A DNA stretch of 6,005 bases from Clostridiales bacterium (GTDB taxonomy: Bacteria > Bacillota > Clostridia > Oscillospirales > Oscillospiraceae), in NCBI GenBank assembly GCA_017577345.1, contig PITX01000089.1, positions 1 to 6,005 of the forward strand, written 5' to 3'. This document shows positions 1 through 4,150 of the stretch, one piece after another. A program made the translations under genes and the position numbers. Under the pieces are notes generated by a model that had not been told where the DNA came from, searched no databases, and saw only the letters and a list, made by a program, of their open reading frames with translations. Position 1 is the stretch's first letter, and each line of letters starts with the position of its first letter.

Positions 1-525
1 TTCCATAATCGCATCATATTCGTCCCAGTCGATCGGTTCACTGCGCCCGTAACGAAGCATAAAACGCTCAAATTCATCCTTGAAACGGTAATCGGGCGGC
101 GCAAGCGGTTCCCTCTGCTCGGATGGCGTCAGGCAGAAGCAGCCCTTGATCGGAAACTCCGTTTCCATATCCTGCTGTGTTTCGGGCGGATCATCCGGCT
201 CCTCCGGGTCGTACAAAACGCGCCAGTTTTTCTGTGCGCACGGATGCTCATAATCCATGCCGTACAGCGGTTCTTCCATAACATAAAAGCGCAAAACGCC
301 TTTTTCGGGGAAATCCGGAATGCCGTGTACTTCACTGCAGAATATGGCGCACAGAAGACGCAGCGGCTGACCGTTCTCATCGAGCGGTGCTTCTCCTAAG
401 CTACCGCCGAAACGGCTTTTGCCGACCTGCTCGAGGGTCGTCTGCAGGCGCACGGTCTTTACTTCCGTTTGTTTGCACCATGCGGGCAGGGCTTTTTCAA
501 TTCTCGGATCCAATGCGTTCTCCAT
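1..525 (-). CDS. DUF1963 (YwqG-like) family protein, 3' end outside window
   Basis: The minus frame is open from ATG at 523-525 to the window edge, giving 175 residues without a stop; the C-terminus is missing. The start is supported by AGGAGG (complement of 536-541) ten bases upstream. The family signature is recognisable: KSRFGGSLGEAP at residues 36-47, DENGQPLRLLCAI at 49-61 and DFPEKGVLRFYV at 71-82. These match the 'KFGG..P / G.PL.LLAQI / FPEKG.LQFF' pattern typical of DUF1963 proteins such as Bacillus YwqG. The usual AQIN core is AIFC here. A stretch rich in D, E and P lies around 106-122. No signal peptide or membrane segment is seen, so it is probably cytosolic. The molecular function of this family is not established and none is assigned. 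It is transcribed divergently from the blaI-like operon, which does not by itself imply a shared role. Family call is fairly firm; function unknown. Confidence 0.8.
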   Translation of the reverse strand, partial: MENALDPRIEKALPAWCKQTEVKTVRLQTTLEQVGKSRFGGSLGEAPLDENGQPLRLLCAIFCSEVHGIPDFPEKGVLRFYVMEEPLYGMDYEHPCAQKNWRVLYDPEEPDDPPETQQDMETEFPIKGCFCLTPSEQREPLAPPDYRFKDEFERFMLRYGRSEPIDWDEYDAIME

Positions 526-566
526 CGCGGTAAATCCTCCTGTTTTTTGGCAAAATATCTAATTCG

Positions 567-595
567 ATTGTACCGCAAAGCCATAACGGATGCAA
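567..595 (-). promoter_or_regulatory. Putative sigma-A promoter for the DUF1963 gene
   Basis: On the minus strand TTGCAT (complement of 590-595) is followed after 17 bases by TACAAT (complement of 567-572). These match the -35 consensus at 4 of 6 bases and the -10 consensus at 5 of 6. The predicted transcript would start near 560, about 35 bases before the ATG at 525. A second minus-strand TATAAT (complement of 602-607) exists but has no credible -35 at the right distance, so it is the weaker alternative. Confidence 0.6.
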
Positions 596-611
596 GCGGT
601 CATTATATCTA

Positions 612-625
612 TTTTTTCGAAAAAA
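612..625. repeat. Perfect A/T palindrome upstream of the blaI-like promoter
   Basis: TTTTTTCGAAAAAA is a perfect 14-base palindrome ending three bases before the -35 hexamer at 629. Its position immediately upstream of -35 fits an A/T-rich UP-like element that boosts RNA polymerase binding. A protein-binding site is also possible. The sequence shows the symmetry; the role is inferred. Confidence 0.4.
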
Positions 626-627
626 GT

Positions 628-643
628 GTTGACAATTGTAGAC
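628..643. promoter_or_regulatory. BlaI-type operator 1, overlapping the -35
   Basis: GTTGACA-AT-TGTAGAC is an imperfect dyad: the right half TGTAGAC has the exact complement GTCTACA, and the left half matches it at 5 of 7 bases, with core ACA-NN-TGT. Known BlaI/MecI operators have a TACA-NN-TGTA core. The dyad covers the whole -35 hexamer (629-634), so bound repressor would block polymerase entry. The left half departs from TACA because it also has to encode TTGACA. Confidence 0.65.
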
Positions 644-657
644 TGTTTTGCTATAAT
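629..657 (+). promoter_or_regulatory. Consensus extended -10 sigma-A promoter of the blaI-like/M56 operon
   Basis: The -35 is a perfect TTGACA at 629-634 and the -10 a perfect TATAAT at 652-657, with a 17-base spacer. A TG dinucleotide at 649-650 adds an extended -10. Such a strong promoter normally needs tight repression, which the flanking BlaI-type dyads would provide. Transcription should start near 664, inside the second dyad, giving a leader of about 30 bases before the ATG at 695. Confidence 0.88.
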
Positions 658-659
658 GT

Positions 660-675
660 GATTACAGATGTAGAC
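660..675. promoter_or_regulatory. BlaI-type operator 2, over the transcription start
   Basis: GATTACA-GA-TGTAGAC contains a perfect TACA-NN-TGTA core at 663-672, the hallmark of BlaI/MecI operators. Outside the core the left half matches GTCTACA at 5 of 7 bases. It lies just after the -10 and covers the predicted start site. Its right half TGTAGAC (669-675) is identical to that of operator 1 (637-643); the two dyads are spaced 32 bp centre to centre, close to three helical turns, so two repressor dimers could bind the same DNA face. Confidence 0.72.
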
Positions 676-694
676 AAAGAAGGGGGGAAATAAA

Positions 695-1084
695 ATGAGC
701 CAACAAAACATAAGCCTGACCTCGGCGGAATGGGATGTAATGGAGCACCTTTGGGAGCACGCACCGTGCACAGGGCGCGAGGTGACGGAGCAGATGCAGG
801 AGCACTGCGGCTGGAGCCGCTCCACTACGCTGACGCTTCTGAGCCGCCTGGTGGCAAAGGGCGCGGTGCTCAGTGATTCGGAAACGGGAAAGAAAACCTT
901 TCGTCCGTTGATCTGCCGTGAGGATGCCGCCTTGCATGAGGCGGAAAATTTTCTCGGCAGGGTCTACAAGGGAAGTCTCAATCTGATGGTCAGCGCAATG
1001 ACGCGCAAGCAGTCCCTTTCCAAGGAGGAAATCGACGAGTTACACGAGCTTCTGAAGGAAATGGAGGCGAAGACGGATGCTTGA
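695..1084 (+). CDS. BlaI/MecI-family winged-helix transcriptional repressor
   Basis: This 129-residue protein has the length and layout of BlaI/MecI repressors. The N-terminal 'LTSAEWDVMEHLW' (8-20) is the family opening helix. 'TGREVTEQM' (26-34) is helix 2. 'WSRSTTLTLLSRLVAKG' (40-56) is the DNA-recognition helix. The wing follows ('ETGKKTFRPL', 63-72), and the C-terminal helices 'SLSKEEIDELHELLKEM' should form the dimer interface. Such proteins bind TACA-NN-TGTA dyads as dimers and are inactivated by proteolysis triggered by a partner M56 protease. AAGGGGGG at 680-687 is a strong ribosome site seven bases before ATG. The gene overlaps the next one by 8 nt, implying translational coupling. 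Two matching dyads lie in its own promoter, so autorepression is likely. The N-F dipeptide cut in staphylococcal BlaI/MecI aligns here with Ala101-Met102 by my manual alignment. Homologues also control non-resistance operons, so a bla/mec gene name is not given. Confidence 0.93.
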   Translation: MSQQNISLTSAEWDVMEHLWEHAPCTGREVTEQMQEHCGWSRSTTLTLLSRLVAKGAVLSDSETGKKTFRPLICREDAALHEAENFLGRVYKGSLNLMVSAMTRKQSLSKEEIDELHELLKEMEAKTDA

Positions 1085-3710
1085 ATGGATCATCTCTTCT
1101 GCGGTTTTGACCGCAATCGTGATCGCTCTGCGATGTATTTTTAAGGGCAAAATCAGCCTGCGCGTGCAGTATGCGCTTTGGGCATTAGTCCTGCTTCGGC
1201 TGTTAGTGCCTGTGACCTTCGGCAGCACGGGCTTCAGTGTGATGAATTTGATAGACCGCCCTGCCGCTGCGGCACCCTCGCTTTCCTCCGCTACAGTCGG
1301 ATATGCGGGAGAAGAAACACCGTATATTGTTGTCGTTGCGCCCGATGCTAACACAGACCCGGTGCAGCAGAATGAGCGATATACAATCACAATCAGCGGA
1401 CTGACTTGGCAGATAGAGCCGAATACTGCCGCAGTGAAAACCGGCACACCCATTACTGTATCCGATATTCTCATGATCGTCTGGATTGCAGGAGCAGGCA
1501 TGATCGCACTGTGGTTCCTCATCACAAATCTGCGTTTTTACTTCAAACTGCGGCACTCGAGGAAGGCATTGGAGATCGGCGGCTGTCCGCTTCCTGTCTA
1601 TACCTCCGATCAAATCGATACGCCCTGTCTGTTCGGACTGATCCGTCCTGCCATCTATGTGACACCGGAGCTTTCCGACCGTTTTCCTGTCCTGCGCTAT
1701 GCCATTGAGCATGAAGCTACGCACTACCGCCATGGCGACCATATCTGGTCCGTCCTGCGCGGCGTATGCCTTGCGCTCCATTGGTATAACCCGCTTGTCT
1801 GGCTTGCTGCGGTACTGTCACGCAATGACGCGGAGCTGGCCTGCGATGAGGCAACGATAAAGCGTATCGGCGAGGAAAACCGTGCGGAATACGGACGAAC
1901 CCTCATTGAGCTGACCTGTGAGAAGCGTCCCGCAATCTTTGTTACTGCTACGACCATGACGGGCAGCGGTCGGAATATCAAGGAACGCATCCGGCTGATC
2001 GTCAAGAAGCCGAGGACGGCAGCTTATACGCTGATCGCCCTGCTGCTCATTGCCGCGATCACTGTAGGCTGCACCTTCACGGGAGCAAACGAAGAGAACA
2101 CAGAGCAGGGAAGTCAGCCCTCGGAGAGTGAAACAAGCATGGAACCCGATGAGACAGCGGATGAATATCCTGACGACTGGTTTGCTGGCGAGGCTTGGCC
2201 ATTGGCAAAGGAGTATGCAGAGAAAATCGGTCTCAGCATTTCGGAAGATCGTTATACCGTTTACCGCAATATGGAGGAAATGCAGGAAATCGGTCTTTAT
2301 ATTTCTGACAATCACAGTACCGTTTCCAACAGAACGAAGGAAAAGACTGTCGATGTAGTATTTTCAGACAGCGACGGAATAAAAAGTATTCAGGTGTCCT
2401 TCGTGCAGACAGCGGACGGTAATTGGGAAGCTCTGTCGAACGATGCCGTGATGTTGATCGACGGTGGCAGCCTGAAAGATAAGATCCGTGTGAGCGATGA
2501 GATCACGGAAGGGGAACGAAGCGAATTTCTCGCACCCGTCATTGATTTCGCGCGCGACTATGTGGCGCAGAGCATTGCCATGTGGAATACCAATACCGGC
2601 AATCCCATTGCCGACGCGGAAATCACAGGGATCACGCAAATGAACACAGGAACAGCTTCACTCTACCACACGATCAATCTGTATTTGCTGGAATACCGTC
2701 TGCTGCCGGAGGATCAGCGAAATATCAAACTTGCCGATGGTATGCAGACAGAGCTCATCGGCGGTCAGAAATGGATCACCGAGCATAGCAGCTCCGGACA
2801 GCCGTACCTGCTCCTTCTGCGTTCGACAACTGACGAATGGATGCGGATCGGCACGCTCGATAGCGCGACAATCGAACAGGATTACGGCACGCCGGAGATG
2901 CTGGAGTGGTATGGCAATGCATATACTGCGGCGGCAATGCAGATGTATCATGATTTTGACGCCAAAGGAGCAATTCATCCCACGGTATCAATTCGGAGTC
3001 TGGCTGAATCCGGCGACATTTCGCTGACACTGTATCTTGCAGACGAAGGCGCATGGAACACCTATACATCCGACGGACAGTATTTTAGCGCGAGCGTACA
3101 TAATGCGCTGTGTGCACTGAACTGGACGCGGGTGGAGGCTCCGTCCACAGAGCCGAGCGATTATTGGCTGACTGCCGTCTCTGCGGACGGTACAAAGAGC
3201 ATGACCTTCCGGGCTGACAGCGGCTGGGGGACTGTTGAATATTCCGACGGAAATACCGTGAGCGTTTGGAGTGCCGAGGCTCCGTCTCTTGACTACGAAT
3301 ACTACTGCCCGATTGCCGATAGTGTCAGGCGGCTGTATGATGGCATGGATGCCGATTATGAGCGGATATCCTTCCATTTTGACGGTACGCCGACGGAAGC
3401 AGCCTATTTCTTCGTAAACACAGCCTTTGGCGAGCACATGCACACACTTGAGCCGGGAAACGGATACGGCGCGGATGATTACGAGGTCACTCGTTGGAGC
3501 GTGCGCAAGATCAGCGAAGACGGTAAAACCGTCGAGGGCGGCTTTGAATGTGCATTTGTCCCGTGGAATGCCGAATCTGGCGAGATCTGGGCGGGCAATA
3601 CATACGAGGGAACGGACCAATATGCCGGGAAGCTCATCTTTTATCGGACATTCGCTTTGGAGCTGCAGGACGACGGCAACTGGCACTGCATCGGTCTCGG
3701 GACGGGCTGA
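1077..3710 (+). CDS. BlaR1-like M56 membrane metallopeptidase with large extracytoplasmic sensor region
   Basis: This 877-residue protein has a BlaR1/MecR1-like N-terminal half. Membrane segments lie at about 3-20, 30-49, 131-151 and 315-331. The cytoplasmic loop between the third and fourth carries the family block TPCLFGLIRPAIYVTPEL (182-199), the zinc motif HEATH (212-216) and ELACDE (253-258), whose Glu253 and Asp257 fit the downstream ExxxD metal site. By analogy with BlaR1, signal binding outside activates this protease, which leads to loss of the repressor encoded just upstream. The outer part (332-877) is not a penicillin-binding domain: I see no SxxK, SxN or KTG set. It has an E/S-rich linker (337-365) and then mixed alpha/beta sequence, with YLLEYRLLPE at 536-545, a YGTPEMLEWYGNAY block from 603, and a terminal part ending 'HCIGLGTG'. 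Comparable tails occur in clostridial M56 proteins, from memory; their ligand is unknown. The start ATG at 1077 is preceded by GGAGG (1063-1067) and overlaps the repressor stop (ATGCTTGA). No terminator with a clear T-tract follows directly. Confidence 0.9.
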   Translation: MLEWIISSAVLTAIVIALRCIFKGKISLRVQYALWALVLLRLLVPVTFGSTGFSVMNLIDRPAAAAPSLSSATVGYAGEETPYIVVVAPDANTDPVQQNERYTITISGLTWQIEPNTAAVKTGTPITVSDILMIVWIAGAGMIALWFLITNLRFYFKLRHSRKALEIGGCPLPVYTSDQIDTPCLFGLIRPAIYVTPELSDRFPVLRYAIEHEATHYRHGDHIWSVLRGVCLALHWYNPLVWLAAVLSRNDAELACDEATIKRIGEENRAEYGRTLIELTCEKRPAIFVTATTMTGSGRNIKERIRLIVKKPRTAAYTLIALLLIAAITVGCTFTGANEENTEQGSQPSESETSMEPDETADEYPDDWFAGEAWPLAKEYAEKIGLSISEDRYTVYRNMEEMQEIGLYISDNHSTVSNRTKEKTVDVVFSDSDGIKSIQVSFVQTADGNWEALSNDAVMLIDGGSLKDKIRVSDEITEGERSEFLAPVIDFARDYVAQSIAMWNTNTGNPIADAEITGITQMNTGTASLYHTINLYLLEYRLLPEDQRNIKLADGMQTELIGGQKWITEHSSSGQPYLLLLRSTTDEWMRIGTLDSATIEQDYGTPEMLEWYGNAYTAAAMQMYHDFDAKGAIHPTVSIRSLAESGDISLTLYLADEGAWNTYTSDGQYFSASVHNALCALNWTRVEAPSTEPSDYWLTAVSADGTKSMTFRADSGWGTVEYSDGNTVSVWSAEAPSLDYEYYCPIADSVRRLYDGMDADYERISFHFDGTPTEAAYFFVNTAFGEHMHTLEPGNGYGADDYEVTRWSVRKISEDGKTVEGGFECAFVPWNAESGEIWAGNTYEGTDQYAGKLIFYRTFALELQDDGNWHCIGLGTG

Positions 3711-3776
3711 TTTTCTTCCCGAAACGGACGCACCTTGAAATCATCCAAATAGAATAAGCATCAAGTCGACCCAAAA

Positions 3777-3801
3777 TGCCTTTTTGCATTCAAGAAAGGC
3801 A
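3777..3801. repeat. Weak inverted repeat after the M56 gene
   Basis: TGCCTTT (3777-3783) and AAAGGCA (3795-3801) can pair as a 7-bp stem with an 11-base loop. No T-tract follows on the plus strand, so it is a poor terminator for the operon. Recorded because nothing else lies between the M56 stop at 3710 and the hairpin cluster from 3822. Confidence 0.25.
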
Positions 3802-3821
3802 AAGACTAACAGAAACACAAA

Positions 3822-3848
3822 AGGCAGGGCGGCAATGCCGCTCTGCCT
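3822..3848 (-). terminator. Hairpin 3: likely Rho-independent terminator of the tRNA unit
   Basis: AGGCAGGGCGGC (3822-3833) and GCCGCTCTGCCT (3837-3848) form a 12-bp GC-rich stem with one G-T wobble and a three-base loop. Read on the minus strand the stem is followed by TTTTGTGTTT, a usable U-tract, which is the classic intrinsic terminator form for transcription coming from the tRNA gene. On the plus strand no T-run follows, so it should act mainly leftward. Confidence 0.7.
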
Positions 3849-3850
3849 CA

Positions 3851-3878
3851 GCGTGTCGAAAAGGGTTTTTCGACACGC
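3851..3878. repeat. Hairpin 2: perfect 12-bp inverted repeat
   Basis: GCGTGTCGAAAA (3851-3862) and TTTTCGACACGC (3867-3878) are perfect complements around a GGGT loop. It abuts hairpin 1, sharing base 3878, and lies two bases from hairpin 3. No U-tract follows it on either strand, so it does not look like a terminator by itself. It may pause polymerase, protect the transcript end or bind a protein; the role is not visible from sequence. Confidence 0.55.
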
Positions 3879-3914
3879 ATAGGAAAAGGACACCCATCGG
3901 GTGTCCTTTTCCTA

Positions 3915-3916
<2 letters not shown>
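3878..3916. terminator. Hairpin 1: 18-bp perfect inverted repeat, possible bidirectional terminator
   Basis: Positions 3878-3895 and 3899-3916 are perfect complements around a three-base loop. The inner core GGACACCC/GGGTGTCC is followed by TTTTCCT on both strands, so it can be read as a short intrinsic terminator in either direction: for the M56 operon arriving from the left and for the tRNA gene arriving from the right. The T-run is short (four bases). The outer pairs reach into the CCA end of the tRNA (3915-3917), so folding could compete with 3'-end processing. Confidence 0.6.
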
Positions 3917-3990
<74 letters not shown>

Positions 3991-4025
3991 ATATGATGTT
4001 CGCGCCATTTCCTGAATGCATGGCA

Positions 4026-4054
4026 ATTATAACAGATGTTTTTCAAAATTGCAA
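4026..4054 (-). promoter_or_regulatory. Promoter of the tRNA-Ala gene
   Basis: On the minus strand TTGCAA (complement of 4049-4054) lies 17 bases before a perfect TATAAT (complement of 4026-4031), with TG in the extended -10 position. Transcription would start near 4019, about 28 bases before the mature 5' end at 3990, leaving a short leader for RNase P to remove. Confidence 0.82.
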
Positions 4055-4089
4055 CCTTTATTTTCGTAATTCCGATTATTTTTATATCC

Positions 4090-4106
4090 CGTGTCGCATT
4101 GACACG
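4090..4106. promoter_or_regulatory. Inverted repeat over the -35 of the SLH gene, possible operator
   Basis: CGTGTC (4090-4095) and GACACG (4101-4106) are perfect complements separated by five bases. The right arm overlaps the -35 hexamer at 4099-4104, the position of a typical repressor site. It does not match the TACA-NN-TGTA BlaI core. Six-base arms can occur by chance, so this is a candidate only. Confidence 0.35.
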
Positions 4107-4127
4107 AATCCTGCGGTTTGGTATGAT
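4099..4127 (+). promoter_or_regulatory. Promoter of the SLH surface-protein gene
   Basis: A perfect TTGACA (4099-4104) is followed after 17 bases by TATGAT (4122-4127), 5 of 6 to consensus, with TG at 4119-4120 as an extended -10. The start would fall near 4134, so the leader is only about 17 bases and the ribosome site GGAGGG (4134-4139) sits at or next to its 5' end. It is divergent from the tRNA promoter, the two -35 hexamers being 44 bases apart. Confidence 0.75.
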
Positions 4128-4150
4128 TATTTCGGAGGGAAGTGAAAGGT

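Noticed and set aside
129..380. An 83-codon minus-strand frame rich in Arg, Ser and Cys
   Set aside because: It is a shifted frame within the DUF1963 gene, whose own frame has a good ribosome site and family motifs.
597..630. A second minus-strand promoter using TATAAT at 602-607
   Set aside because: At 16-18 bases upstream there is only AACACT-like sequence and no extended -10, so it is much weaker than the promoter at 567-595.
2988..3686. A 232-codon minus-strand reading frame inside the M56 gene
   Set aside because: It is wholly antisense to a continuous, domain-supported plus-strand gene and shows no recognisable domain; chance open frame caused by the codon bias of the sense strand.
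1077..3710. Identification as true BlaR1/MecR1 beta-lactam resistance sensor
   Set aside because: The outer region lacks SxxK, SxN and KTG motifs, is much longer than the BlaR1 sensor, and no beta-lactamase or alternative PBP gene is adjacent.
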